64,000 nucleotides of DNA from Streptomyces sp. TRM70350 (GCF_019219825.1 NZ_JAHUXH010000010.1:1-64000); one strand, 5' to 3'. Shown: positions 1-8,978, numbered from the stretch's first letter. Notes: generated from the letters alone by a model not told the origin. Made by a program: numbers and translations.

Positions 1-125
1 TAGCACTTCATCGTCGGCTCGGTTTCGTCGAGGAGGGGCGCCTCCGCGATCGCGCGTTCCTTGCCGGCCGACACCATGATCTCGTCGTGATGGGCATGCT
101 CGCCGATGAGTTCGCCCAACGGCAT
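1..125 (-). CDS. Partial protein of unknown function, cut by the left edge
   Basis: The minus strand reads an open frame from an ATG at 123-125 (MPLGELIGEHAHHDEIM) to the window edge. Almost all third codon positions are G or C, as in real genes of this genome, and the other frames do not show this. The last readable codon before the edge begins TA, so the frame may stop or continue just outside. I do not recognise the family. No strong ribosome binding site is visible, and the frame stays open upstream of the ATG for some codons, so the start is uncertain. It could be a 5' fragment left beside the insertion sequence that starts near 162. Confidence 0.4.
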   Translation of the reverse strand, partial: MPLGELIGEHAHHDEIMVSAGKERAIAEAPLLDETEPTMKC

Positions 126-253
126 TCGATCAGAGAGCCTGCTCGCCCCTGACGGCGGCCTGTGGATACTCCCCGTAGGCGGTCTTTTATCTAGCACTTT
201 GTGGCCGCGAGCTTCCCCACTGGCGGCCGGATACCTCCCCGGACCTGGACGGA

Positions 254-278
254 CACCGGCCAGCGAAGCTGGCCGGTG
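254..278 (+). promoter_or_regulatory. Perfect hairpin in the istA leader
   Basis: CACCGGCCAGC (254-264) and GCTGGCCGGTG (268-278) form a perfect 11-bp stem with a three-base GAA loop. It ends 21 bases before the istA ATG at 300. It could limit read-through transcription or translation of the transposase, or be a transposase binding site. There is no T-run, so it is not a canonical terminator. Confidence 0.5.
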
Positions 279-388
279 TGAAGAACAGCAGGGAAGATCA
301 TGGAAATCCTGGAGGCGTACGACCTCACGGGGAGTTACCGCGCCGCGGCCGAGCTGGCCGGCGTCGACCACCACACGGTGGCCCGTTA

Positions 389-1556
389 CTGACTTCGGCT
401 CGTCAGGGTGAACTTTGGCGAAGTCCCTGATGGGTCTGGGGTGGTGGCCGTATCACGTGCTGTGTGAGATACGCGGATGGGGGCGGGCTGACTGCTGCGG
501 GACGCCAGCGCCGGGAGACCGTGCGGATGCAGGCGGCCGAGCTGTTCGAGCAGAAGGTCAGGCCATCGGAAGTCGCGCGGCAACTGCGGGTGAGCCGGAA
601 ATCGGCCTACCAGTGGCACCAGCTCTGGCGGGACGGTGGTGTGCAGGCTCTGGTCTCGCGTGGCCCGAGCGGTTCGCGGTGCCGTCTGTCCCCGCGCTGT
701 CTGGAGAAGCTGGCCGTGTATCTGGAGCAGGGCCCGGCCGCACACGGCTGGGTTGAGGACCAGGTGTGGACCGCGGCGAGGGTGGCCACGCTGATCGGCA
801 GGAAGTTCCACGTCTCCTACAGCGTCTCGGGTGCGACAAGGCTGATGCACCGGCTCGGTTTCAGCCCGCAGGTCCCTGCGCGGCGGGTCGCCGAGCGCGA
901 CGAGCAGGCCGTGACCACGTGGAAGGAGGCGACCTGGGCCGAGGTAAAAGAGCCCGGGCGGCCTGCGGGGGTTACATCTGCTTCGAGGACGAGGCAGGCT
1001 TCACCCGGCGGCCGCCCAGGGGACGCACCTGGGGGCGGCGCGGCCGCACCCCGCAGGTGACGGTGAGCGGTCGACGCTCGGGACGCCTGTCCGTAGCCGG
1101 GCTGATCGCCATGCGACCCGGCTCCCGAACCCGGCTGTGCCATCGCCTGCGCACCCACCAGGCGGGCAAAGGCAAACGCCGCAGCATGGGCGAGCGGGAC
1201 TTCATCGAGCTGATCGACGGCATCCATCAGCTCGTCAAGGCGCCGGTCGTGCTGGTGTGGGACCGCCTGAACACCCATGTCTCCCGCACCATGGGCGAGC
1301 TGATCGCCGAGCGTGAGTGGCTGACGGTGTTCCTACTGCCCGCCTACTCACCCGACCTTAACCCGGTTGAGTGGGTATGGGCGCACGTCAAACGCAGTCT
1401 GGCCAACCTCGCGGTCGTAGCCCTCGACCGGCTGGAAGCACTCGTACGCAACCGACTCAAGCGCCTTCAGTACCGGCCCGGCACCCTCGACGGCTTCATA
1501 GCCGGCACCGGCCTGACCCTCGACGAACCAGCGTCACCCTGACGAGCCGAAGTCAG
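389..1556 (+). mobile_element. IS630-family insertion sequence with exact ends
   Basis: The element is 1168 bp. Its ends are perfect 23-bp inverted repeats starting CTGACTTCGGCTCGTCAGG at 389 and matching the complement ending at 1556. It is flanked by the dinucleotide TA at 387-388 and 1557-1558, the hallmark target duplication of IS630. It lies inside istA in the same orientation. Flawless repeats and target duplication suggest that the insertion is recent relative to the other damage nearby. Confidence 0.95.
464..1542 (+). CDS. IS630-family transposase made from two overlapping frames
   Basis: The first frame (464-1060) encodes the N-terminal helix-turn-helix region, with VARQLRVSRKSAYQWHQLW. 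The second frame (766-1542) carries the DDE domain: CFEDEAG, VLVWDRLNTHVS and AYSPDLNPVEWVW contain the catalytic D, D and E. The two join by a -1 shift at the A-tract 945-948 (GTA AAA G), after which the reading becomes RARAACGGYICFEDEAG. This gives a full-length product of about 360 residues, usual for the family. A programmed frameshift is likely because several IS630 members use one, but a disabling mutation is possible. The start codon is the first good one in frame and is not certain. Confidence 0.85.
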
Positions 1557-2955
1557 TATGTGAAGTTGCGCGAGACGGGCGAACGCCCCGCCGAGCGTCA
1601 GCACCGGGCCCGCCCGATCGATGAATTCATGGACAAGATCGAGGAATTGGTGGCCGCCTCGAAGGGGCGGATACGCGCGGACATCGTCCACCGGCGGATC
1701 ACTGCGATGGGCTTCACCGGCGGGGACCGCACCACCCGCCGCGCGGTCGCCGAGGTGAAGGCGAGGCTGCGGTCGGGCCACCACCGGGTCTATCGGCCGT
1801 GGATCGCCGAGCCAGCGCTCTGGCTGCAATGGGACTGGGGTGAGGGGCCGCGCATCGGCGGAAGACGTACATCGTTGTGGTGCGCCTGGCTGGCCTGGTC
1901 GAGGTTCCGGGTGGTCATCCCGGTGTTCGACAAGACGCTGCCGACCATCGTGGCCTGCCTGGATGCCACGCTGCGGCGGATCGGCGGGGTCCCGACCTAT
2001 GCGCTGACCGACAACGAGAAGACCGTCACGACCGAGCACATCGCGAACATCGCGGTCCGCAACCCGGAGATCGTCGAGGTCGGACGGCACTACGGCATGA
2101 CGATCCGCACCTGCCTGCCGGCGGATCCCGAGACGAAGGGCGGCAGCGAGGCGACCGTCCGCATCGCGAAGGCGGACCTGGTGCCCACCTCGGCGAACCT
2201 GCTGCCCCAGTACAAGACGATGGGCCAACTCGAGGCGGCCTGCCGGGAGTTCTGCGACACGGTCAACAACCGGGTCCACCGCGCCAGCCGCCGCAAGCCC
2301 GCCGAGGCCCTGCTCGAGGAACAGCAACGGCTGCACCCGCTGCCCAAGGAGCCCTTCACCGTCGCCTTCGGCACCACGCGGCGGGTGAACTGGGAGTCCA
2401 CCATCTCCGTCGAGGGCGTGCGCTATTCGGTCCCGCACCACCTGGTCGACACCCGGGTCTGGGCCCGTTTCCACGGCGACGAGCTGATCGTCACCGCCGT
2501 CGGCGAGGACGGCCCCGCCGAGGTCGCCCGGCACGACCGCTCGGCTCCGGGACATCCGTCGATCAAGGCCGAGCACTATCCGCCCCGCGAGAACAAGGAA
2601 GCCGACCGCACCCCGCGGGCGAACACCGCGGAAGAGGCAGCGTTCCTCGCCCTGGGCCCGGGCGCCGCCTCCTGGCTGATCGAGGCGGCTGCCGCCGGAG
2701 CCCGACGCCTCAAGCCGAAGATGGCCGAGGCCGTCGCCCTGGCCAAGCTCCACTCGGTCGCCGAGGTCGACCGGGCGCTTGGGGCCGCGGCGATCGCCGG
2801 GCGGTTCGCGGAGAACGACCTCAGCTCCATCCTCAGCTATCAGGCCGGACTCGATTCGGTCGAGCCCAGCCGGGCCACCGAACAGCACAGCCTCCAGCCG
2901 GGCACACCTCCGCCTGGTCCAGCTTCGGCATCATGAACGACAAGGACGAGCACTG

Positions 2956-3771
2956 ATGGCCACCCCGATCCGCACCATCTCCGGCGCCCACGGCGATCCT
3001 CTGGCCGAGGCCATCGAGCTGACCAAGCGGCTCAAACTCCCGTACCTGCGACGGGCGTTGAGCGACCTGATCCCCACCGCCAAGGCCCAACGCTGGGACC
3101 CCGCCGAGGTCGTCCGTGTCCTCCTCGCCGAGGAAGCCGCCGGACGCGATGCCGCGAACCTGCGGACCCGACGTAAGCGAGCCGGGTTCCCCGCGGGCAA
3201 GACCTTCGGCGACTGGGACGAGACCAAGTCCTCCATAACCCGCCAGGTCCAGGACTCATTGAAGACGCTGGAATGGGTCGGGCGCCTGGAGAACCTCTGC
3301 ATCTGCGGCCCAAGCGGCACCGGGAAGTCGCACTTCACGGAGGCACTGGGACAGACCGCCGTCGAAGCCGGCCTGACCGTCGCCTGGTTCACCATCGAAG
3401 ACCTCGGGGCCCTCATCCGCCGTCATCGCGCCGACGATTCCCTGGCCCGGGCGATGACCCGGTTGATCCGCACCGACCTGATCATCGTGGACGACATCGG
3501 ACTCCTGCCCGTCTCACCGGACGCCGCCGAGGGCTTCTACCGCCTGGTCGATGCCGCCTACGAACGGCGGGCCCTGGCCGTCTCGAGCAACCTTCACCCG
3601 TCCGGCTTCGACGAGATCATGCCGAAGATCCACTTCTTGTGGACCGGTCGCGGAGCGTCACGGTGGTCCGTCCGAGAGGAGGATCTCTCAGCGGAGGAGG
3701 TCGAAGCCGGCCCGGCCATCTCATTCCACTCACTGCGCGCCTGGGGCATCGGCCAAATCCGCCTGCCGTAA
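2956..3771 (+). pseudogene. istB: istB, IS21 helper ATPase with a replaced C-terminus
   Basis: ATG 2956 follows istA by 19 bases. Walker A (CGPSGTGKSH) and Walker B (LIIVDDIG) are intact, as is the SSNLHPSGFDEIMPK segment that precedes the last 50-60 residues in IstB proteins. After MPK (about 3630) the family sequence (usually leading into a short, basic, helical tail) stops. It is replaced by HFLWTGRGASRWSVREED, which is the wrong-frame translation of an ISL3-type element end. The 271-residue product is near normal length only by chance, and activity is doubtful. Confidence 0.8.
3631..3717 (-). mobile_element. Fragment of an ISL3-type element end
   Basis: This stretch aligns closely with 6141-6226, the transposase-3' end of the complete ISL3 element, including GTCGCGGAGCGTCACGGTGG and the transposase tail coding (complement reads AGFDLLR). 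It begins with GATCCACTTCTTGTGG, identical to the complement of the other ISL3 terminus at 7829-7844. Similarity stops at about 3717. An element of this family was inserted in istB and then mostly deleted. Confidence 0.75.
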
Positions 3772-3834
3772 GCTGCTGGCTCCGCCCATTCACCGGTACT
3801 GAACCGGGCGCCCGGTCGGGGCCCATCCGCGGGA

Positions 3835-4047
3835 TCACCTCAGCAAGGCGGCCACAGCCACCAGCGCCGTGGTCACGGCAGCCACCACCCCGATGGTGGC
3901 CCCGAACGCAGCTCCCGCCCGCAGGACCGCCGCGGGGTACGACGCACCATCCCGACGCGCCAGATACCCCGCACCAGCCCCCGCCAGCAGAGCCCCCAGC
4001 ACCACCAATGCACAAGCCAACAGCACCGTGAAAGCAACCACAGACAC
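3835..4047 (-). CDS. Small two-helix membrane protein
   Basis: The 70-residue product starts at GTG 4045-4047 with a GGAGG-type ribosome binding site a few bases upstream. Two hydrophobic helices are clear: about residues 4-27 (AFTVLLACALVVLGALLAG) and 45-69, joined by a short charged turn (YLARRDGASY). The family is not recognised. It is isolated between istB debris and the divergent 4340-6103 gene. A Spd-type or accessory-element membrane protein is possible but unproven. Confidence 0.6.
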   Translation of the reverse strand: MSVVAFTVLLACALVVLGALLAGAGAGYLARRDGASYPAAVLRAGAAFGATIGVVAAVTTALVAVAALLR

Positions 4048-4339
4048 GCCCTCCGCTTCCTCGTACTCACATCCTCAGTGCGGTGTCGGGTGCTAGGACA
4101 CGGCATGGCGGAGCACGTCGCCAGCCGATCCGGACACGCCGGACGGACTGGGAAGAGTGGCCACGTTGGACGTCCGGTCCGGCCAACCGGACCGGACGCG
4201 CCGGACGATCCGGGGCGTACTCAGTCGGGAAATGGCCGCTGGCGGAGCGGTCGCCAGCTGCCCTCTGCCGGGAAGGTCGTGCGAAGCGGCCCCCGGGCGG
4301 GGAAGCTTGGCGCACAGCCACCATTCGGCGGGAGAACAG

Positions 4340-6103
4340 GTGAAGACGCGGGACGACAACTGTCATCCGGGACGTGCGGCGTTGCAACGCGAGCTGGCCG
4401 GTTTGGAAAGGGCCGCCCTGCGTGGCGATCCGGGCCGCACGCGCGCTCGGGCGTGCCGGGAAGCCGGTCGGAAGACCTCGACGGCGTCCGACTGGTTCAA
4501 CGGCATCAGCGTCCCTGGTGACTTCGACGACCTGTGGTCGCTCATTTCCGTCCTGGAGCGCTGGTGCATCGCTGCGGATCCACGGCGGCGTCGGGACGTC
4601 GAGGCCGTGCTAGCCGCCCGCCGGAAGAAGTGGTGCGCCCTGTGGGAGCAGGCGCGGGAGACCTCGCTACCGTTGGCGAGTGCTTCGGACTCCCTACGCC
4701 CACCGGTGCCCGGTCCGCCCTCCTCCGGCACCGAGGCGGTGCCCCGCCGAGCCGAAGCTGGCCCGGAGCTGGCGCAAGATGGCCCCGGTTCGGACTCGAC
4801 TCCCCCGCTCACGGGCTGCGTACTGCTACCGGCCGGTCTCGATGCACTGCTCTTCCCGATCACGTCCCAGATGGACTGGGATGGTCGCATAGAGTTCGAG
4901 TTCAACGCCGGGGCCCTACCCTTCCTGGTGAGCGAACTCGTTAGCCAGGGCGCGACCGCTGTGGGGGCCGATCCGGGCAGCTCCCTTGCCGAAGCCAGAG
5001 CTGACACTCCCCCGGCGGTGCGGAGACTGACCCGCGTCCTAGACGCGACCAACGAGATAAGAGAAAGGGTGAATCTCGCCTTCCGCCCCATTGCCTCCGA
5101 CCTTGGTCTCGACCCGGAGCGCATCGATGTAGTGGGTCACCCGTTCGGAGGCCCTCAGGGCCATGTGACAGAGCTGGCACCCGAGAAGCAGAGGTCGTGG
5201 TCGGACCTTCTGCTGGTGCACAGCACGACGTATCACCTGCTCCTTGGAATCGACGCTCGGGTGCAAATCGACGTGCCGCTGCGGGATTTCTCCGCCGCTG
5301 TACGAAGACTCAGACGTGCGGCGCGAAGTTCAGTCTCTGCCACTATGCTCGGATTCCTGAACGCCGTCGCGGCCAGTTACCACCCGCAACTTGTGGGCGC
5401 TGTCTCTCCGCTGGCCTCCAGCCTTGGCAGTCCGTGGGTGGACACCTTCGAGGACTACATCAAAGAGGTCGCTTATCAGGAGTACACGGCCATCCGATCC
5501 GAGCTCGGATATCCCGCACGCGCCGAGGCCATGCTCGAACGCACCTGGTCAGCATCGCGCCGTCTGCTCAGCACCGCCTCGGCGAAAGAACTCCTCAAAC
5601 TGACCGTGCGTACGGTAGCGATCTCCGCAGGCGCCTCCTCGCCCCCACCTACGTCCCTCGCCGACTGCTTCGCGCCCAGACGCTACCTACCGCCGATCAT
5701 AAAGACGACCACACCCCTCGCCCGCGCCTTCAGAAACTGGTATGCCCACCACGAGTACGGCAGTGTGAACTTCCAGTACCGGCACTTCGAATGGCTTCCC
5801 AGCGCCCGCCTTCCCAGCCTTCAGGAAGGGGAGGGCAGGATTTCCCTGGACTGGATGCAGAACGTCTACCAAACCGATCCTCCGGGAGACATCCGACAAA
5901 GCGAAATACAGTTGACCTTCGAGAGATTCTTCGCTCGAAACCTGACCTCACCCTACGTATGTCCTACCCATGACTTTGCGATGTCCTACGATGACATCGA
6001 CGTCTCGTGGGGCGAGGAGGCACTGGAAATCTCCATCAACCTATGCTGCGAGCAAGGAGGGTGGGAAACGATAAGCAAGATGATGACCAAGAGGTCCACA
6101 TGA
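4340..6103 (+). CDS. HTH-like N-terminus plus HEPN-like R-N-x-x-x-H protein, unknown function
   Basis: The 587-residue product starts at GTG 4340, preceded by GGGAG at 4329-4333; the frame is open further upstream, but no better start is seen. The N-terminal ~90 residues (GRKTSTASDWFNG, then VPGDFDDLWSLISVL) resemble the helix-turn-helix-like leader found on many Streptomyces accessory proteins. The middle has no motif that I recognise. Near the C-terminus, R465-N466-W-Y-A-H470-H471 (FRNWYAHHEYG) fits the Rx4-6H signature of HEPN ribonuclease domains and lies after helical sequence. The last 60 residues are acidic. Base composition is visibly lower in GC than the neighbours. It stands alone between IS elements, suggesting horizontal gain. 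A standalone defence or toxin effector is an inference, and a non-nuclease role is equally open. Confidence 0.75.
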   Translation: MKTRDDNCHPGRAALQRELAGLERAALRGDPGRTRARACREAGRKTSTASDWFNGISVPGDFDDLWSLISVLERWCIAADPRRRRDVEAVLAARRKKWCALWEQARETSLPLASASDSLRPPVPGPPSSGTEAVPRRAEAGPELAQDGPGSDSTPPLTGCVLLPAGLDALLFPITSQMDWDGRIEFEFNAGALPFLVSELVSQGATAVGADPGSSLAEARADTPPAVRRLTRVLDATNEIRERVNLAFRPIASDLGLDPERIDVVGHPFGGPQGHVTELAPEKQRSWSDLLLVHSTTYHLLLGIDARVQIDVPLRDFSAAVRRLRRAARSSVSATMLGFLNAVAASYHPQLVGAVSPLASSLGSPWVDTFEDYIKEVAYQEYTAIRSELGYPARAEAMLERTWSASRRLLSTASAKELLKLTVRTVAISAGASSPPPTSLADCFAPRRYLPPIIKTTTPLARAFRNWYAHHEYGSVNFQYRHFEWLPSARLPSLQEGEGRISLDWMQNVYQTDPPGDIRQSEIQLTFERFFARNLTSPYVCPTHDFAMSYDDIDVSWGEEALEISINLCCEQGGWETISKMMTKRST

Positions 6104-6133
6104 CGGACGTTGGCGGGGGGACGTGGCCGCGAC

Positions 6134-7850
6134 AGACGCTATTCCACTTCGGGTGGTCTGATCGCGGAGCGTCACGGTGGTCAGTCCGCAAGGAGGATCT
6201 GTCGGCGGAGGAGGTCAAAGCCAGCCCGGCCGTACCCGTCCCTCTTGATCCGTTTCACCCTGTTGATGTTGCCCTCGACCTTGCCCGAGCTCCAGTCCAG
6301 GGTGAGTCCGGCGGTGACCGCGTCGAAGTCCTGCCGCAGGCCACGGGCCAGGCTGCACAGCGGCTTGAGCCCGGTGTTCCCGGCGCGGGTGATCCAGTCG
6401 TCGAGGTCGTTGCCGCGGCGCTCGGTCATCATCTGGGCGAAGGAGCGTACGCAGTCGGCGACGGCGTCCAGTTCGGGGCAGCGGGACAGGAGTTGCTTGA
6501 GATTGAGCGTGTCGTTCTCGTCGAGTTTGTCCGGGTGGACGGTGAGCATCCAGGTGGCCTTGCGGACCGTCAGCTCATCTGGCTTGGCGGGTGCGGGTTT
6601 GCCGCTGGCGCGGAGGTCTTGCAGGTGGCGGCGGACGGTACGTTCGCTGCCGCGGTAGCCCTGTTCGCGGATCTCTGTGCACAGCCGGGCCGCGTCCGTG
6701 CAGCCCTCGTTCCAGCGTTGGTACAGATAAGCGAGGTAGGGGTGGATGCGTCCGCTACGACGTGCGCCGGTCCCGGAGGGAACATCCTCGGGGGTGGCTG
6801 CGTGTGCGTACCGGCGCACCGTTTTGCGGTCCAGCCCGAGCACCTCGGAGATCACCTGGATCTGCACACCTTTGTCGTACAAGGCGCGCACGGCGGCGTG
6901 GCGCTCGCGACGCTGTATCGCGCGCAGCCCCTCCATCGGAGCCGGCACCTCCTGGTGCACCGACTCGGGCTCCTGCGTGGCGGAGTCGTCAGGGGACGCG
7001 TCCTCGGTAGGCTCGGCGAGGCAACTTCGGTGCGCGACAACGCACTTCTCGACGGCCTCGCACAGGTTCTTCCACAAATGAAAGCGGTCCGCGACCTGGA
7101 TCGCGTCGGGGCAGGCGGTGCGCACGGCCTCGGCGTAGGCGCTGGCCCGGTCCCGGCAGACGATCTCCGCTCCCGGGTGTGCGCGGAGCCAGGCGGCGAG
7201 GGTGTCCGCGGTCCTGTCAGGCAGGACGTCCACTCGCTCCCCGGTCTCCATGTCCAAGATGATCGTCCCGTAGACGTGGCCCTTCTTCAGGGCGAAATCG
7301 TCCACACCCAGCACTCGCGGTGCCGCGCCGACCTGTTTGTCCGGAAGCCTGCGCACCAGTCTGAGCAGGGAGTTCACACTCGTCGGGACGGAGAGGTGCT
7401 TGGCCAGCCGCGCCGCCGGGCGTCCAGCCAGAGCCAGCGCGATCTGCTCCAGCGTTCGCCGCAGAGACGGTGTCCGCCGAGCGAACCGCTCCGTGAGCCC
7501 CTCAACCTGCTCGACGAACGTACGGCGACCGCACTCGGTCACCGGGCACAGGAACCGCCGCACCAGCAGATCAATCACGACCTTCCGCCCGGCAACCGCG
7601 AGGTCGGCCAGACGCCGCCGGTATCCGCCGTGGACACGGCTGGACACTGACCCGCACCCAGGACAGGCCGCCTCCCGGGTCACCGTACGCGCCGCGAGGG
7701 CAACCCCGTCGCCGTCCACCGTGGTCTCCTCCACCACCACGGACTCCAGATGGGAGAAGGTCGTTGAGAACACGCTGCAATCACACGAACTGCCATCCTT
7801 CCAGCCAGTTGTGACGCCGCGTCACCGCCCCACAAGAAGTGGATCAGAGC
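6134..7850 (-). mobile_element. ISL3-family insertion sequence
   Basis: A single complete transposase gene is flanked by imperfect inverted termini. The end near 7827-7850 reads (complement) GCTCTGATCCACTTCTTGTG. The end near 6136-6157 reads ACGCTATTCCACTTCGGGTG. About two thirds of the positions match. The expected 8-bp target duplication could not be identified, so the exact limits are approximate. Confidence 0.75.
6181..7773 (-). CDS. ISL3-family transposase
   Basis: The 530-residue protein has the full family layout. It has an N-terminal zinc-finger pair (CPGCGS and CPVTECGRRTF), then a DDE core beginning VLGVDDFALKKGHVYGTI, then RFHLWKNL. An HTH insertion follows (VISEVLGLDRKTVRRYA), and the closing segment is GKVEGNINRVKRIKRDGYGR. 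Length and key residues are normal, so this copy may be active. It would act on its own termini. Confidence 0.93.
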   Translation of the reverse strand: MFSTTFSHLESVVVEETTVDGDGVALAARTVTREAACPGCGSVSSRVHGGYRRRLADLAVAGRKVVIDLLVRRFLCPVTECGRRTFVEQVEGLTERFARRTPSLRRTLEQIALALAGRPAARLAKHLSVPTSVNSLLRLVRRLPDKQVGAAPRVLGVDDFALKKGHVYGTIILDMETGERVDVLPDRTADTLAAWLRAHPGAEIVCRDRASAYAEAVRTACPDAIQVADRFHLWKNLCEAVEKCVVAHRSCLAEPTEDASPDDSATQEPESVHQEVPAPMEGLRAIQRRERHAAVRALYDKGVQIQVISEVLGLDRKTVRRYAHAATPEDVPSGTGARRSGRIHPYLAYLYQRWNEGCTDAARLCTEIREQGYRGSERTVRRHLQDLRASGKPAPAKPDELTVRKATWMLTVHPDKLDENDTLNLKQLLSRCPELDAVADCVRSFAQMMTERRGNDLDDWITRAGNTGLKPLCSLARGLRQDFDAVTAGLTLDWSSGKVEGNINRVKRIKRDGYGRAGFDLLRRQILLAD

Positions 7851-7985
7851 CCGCCGAGTCGGCCATGAGTGCGTGGAACATCTGGCCGCCACCGGGGATT
7901 ACAAATGGCCGTTGACCCGCCCCGCGGTCGGTGGATGAGACCAGGCAGGGAGAGCAGAGCTCCGGGCTGACCGTCCCAGATTTTA

Positions 7986-8885
7986 GGGGTCCTTGGAGAA
8001 TGATCTCCTTGTGGCACGGTGGAGAGGTATGTGATCCCGTGCTGTGTGGGGGTGGCCATGTCGCGGCGGAAGCCGTGGGAGGTCAGTGACGAGTTGTGGG
8101 CGGTGATCGAGCCGTTGCTGCCGAAGCATGAGCGGCGGTTCCGGTATCCGGGGCGTAAGCGGATCGATGACCGCAAGACGCTGCAGGGTGTGCTGTTCGT
8201 GCTCTACACCGGCATTCAGTGGGAGTACCTGCCGCAGGAGTTGGGCTTCGGCTCGGGACCTACCTGCTGGCGGCGGCTGGCCGAATGGCAGCAGGCCGGG
8301 GTGTGGGAGGAACTTCAGCGGGTGCTGCTGGACCGGCTGCGGGCGGTAGACCGCCTGGACTTCTCCCGCGTCGCCGTTGACGCTTCGCAGGTGCAGGCCA
8401 GGCGGGGGCGAAGCAGCCCAAAAGTCGGTCCGAGTCCCGTTGACCGTGCGCGACCGGGCTCGAAACACCATGTGCTGACCGACGCGCACGGCACCCCGCT
8501 GCGGGTGTCGCACACCGGCGGACACCGCAACGACGTCACGCAGCTCCTGCCGCTGGTCGACGGCGTACCGCCGGTGCGGGGCAAGCGGGGCCGGCCCCGG
8601 CGCAAGCCCCGGGCGTTGTATGCCGACCGTGGCTACGACCACGACAGCAACCGTCGCCGACTGCGCGAGCGCGGCATCGTCCCGAAGATCGCCCGGCGCG
8701 GACAGCCACACGGCTCGGGCCTGGGCCCTGTGCGGTGGGTTGCCGAATCCGCCATCGCCTGGCTCCACGGCCCTCACCGCTTACGGACCCGCTGGGAAGC
8801 CCGAGACGACATGCACGACGCCTTCCTCCAGCTCGCCCACTGCATGACCCTCGCCCGCAAGCACCCAGCATTCTGAAAGAACCCC
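7986..8885 (+). mobile_element. IS5-family (IS427-like) insertion sequence
   Basis: The ends are imperfect inverted repeats: GGGGTCCTTGGAGAATGATC at 7986 and the complement of CATTCTGAAAGAACCCC ending at 8885. The left flank is TA, but the right flank is TG, so a TA duplication is no longer intact. The left tip shares GGGGTCCTTG with the MITE at 12608-12768. The transposase occupies most of the element. The 135 bases between the ISL3 end (7850) and this element hold nothing that I recognise. Confidence 0.75.
8058..8876 (+). CDS. IS5-family transposase
   Basis: The product is 272 residues from ATG 8058, with a G-rich stretch (GTGGGGGTGG) upstream; in-frame GTG codons at 8052 and earlier are alternatives. 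The N-terminal DUF4096-type region (LWAVIEPLLP, GIQWEYLP) is followed by the DDE triad: D in VAVDASQVQARR, D in YADRGYDHD, and E in ESAIAWLHG. It is full length in a single frame, unlike IS5 relatives that need a frameshift. Confidence 0.9.
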   Translation: MSRRKPWEVSDELWAVIEPLLPKHERRFRYPGRKRIDDRKTLQGVLFVLYTGIQWEYLPQELGFGSGPTCWRRLAEWQQAGVWEELQRVLLDRLRAVDRLDFSRVAVDASQVQARRGRSSPKVGPSPVDRARPGSKHHVLTDAHGTPLRVSHTGGHRNDVTQLLPLVDGVPPVRGKRGRPRRKPRALYADRGYDHDSNRRRLRERGIVPKIARRGQPHGSGLGPVRWVAESAIAWLHGPHRLRTRWEARDDMHDAFLQLAHCMTLARKHPAF

Positions 8886-8978
8886 TGAAGGGCTGCTGGA
8901 CAATCACCGAGAGGATTCTTAGACTCATTATCCAGAAATAGAATAGTAATCTAGTCAGGTTTTGAAGATGGGGGCCTT

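Larger units (their letters stand above)
300..2936 (+). pseudogene. istA: istA, IS21-family DDE transposase, interrupted by IS630
   Basis: The N-terminal 30 residues (MEILEAYDLTGSYRAAAELA, ending HHTVARY) are encoded at 300-388 and form the helix-turn-helix typical of IstA. The frame then breaks at the IS630 element (389-1556). It resumes at 1557-1559 with the same tyrosine codon and runs to 2936. Removing the insert and one TA copy gives a continuous protein of about 490 residues, normal for IstA. The rve/DDE core is visible in LQWDWGEGP, ALTDNEKTV and ETKGGSEATVRIAK. A stop at 279-281 lies just upstream in frame, so translation starts at ATG 300 or the original start has been lost by a small indel. 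istB follows 19 bases downstream. Confidence 0.85.
162..3630 (+). mobile_element. IS21-family insertion sequence, disrupted
   Basis: The element carries the istA/istB pair typical of IS21. The left end is placed tentatively at a TGTGGATACTCCCC motif, of which a similar copy (GGATACCTCCCCGG) lies about 65 bases further in; multiple subterminal repeats are usual for this family. The right end is missing because the 3' end of istB is replaced by sequence from an ISL3-type element at about 3631. An IS630 element interrupts istA. The copy therefore cannot move on its own without trans-acting proteins. Boundaries are approximate. Confidence 0.6.

Noticed and set aside
106..411. Plus-strand frame across the IS21 left end
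   Set aside because: Low-complexity translation that ends inside IS630 and overlaps both the minus-strand partial gene and istA.
1467..2888. Long minus-strand frame opposite istA
   Set aside because: Glycine/arginine-rich shadow of the istA coding strand.
3621..3771. Novel C-terminal domain of IstB
   Set aside because: Its sequence is the shadow translation of an ISL3 end, seen again at 6141-6226.
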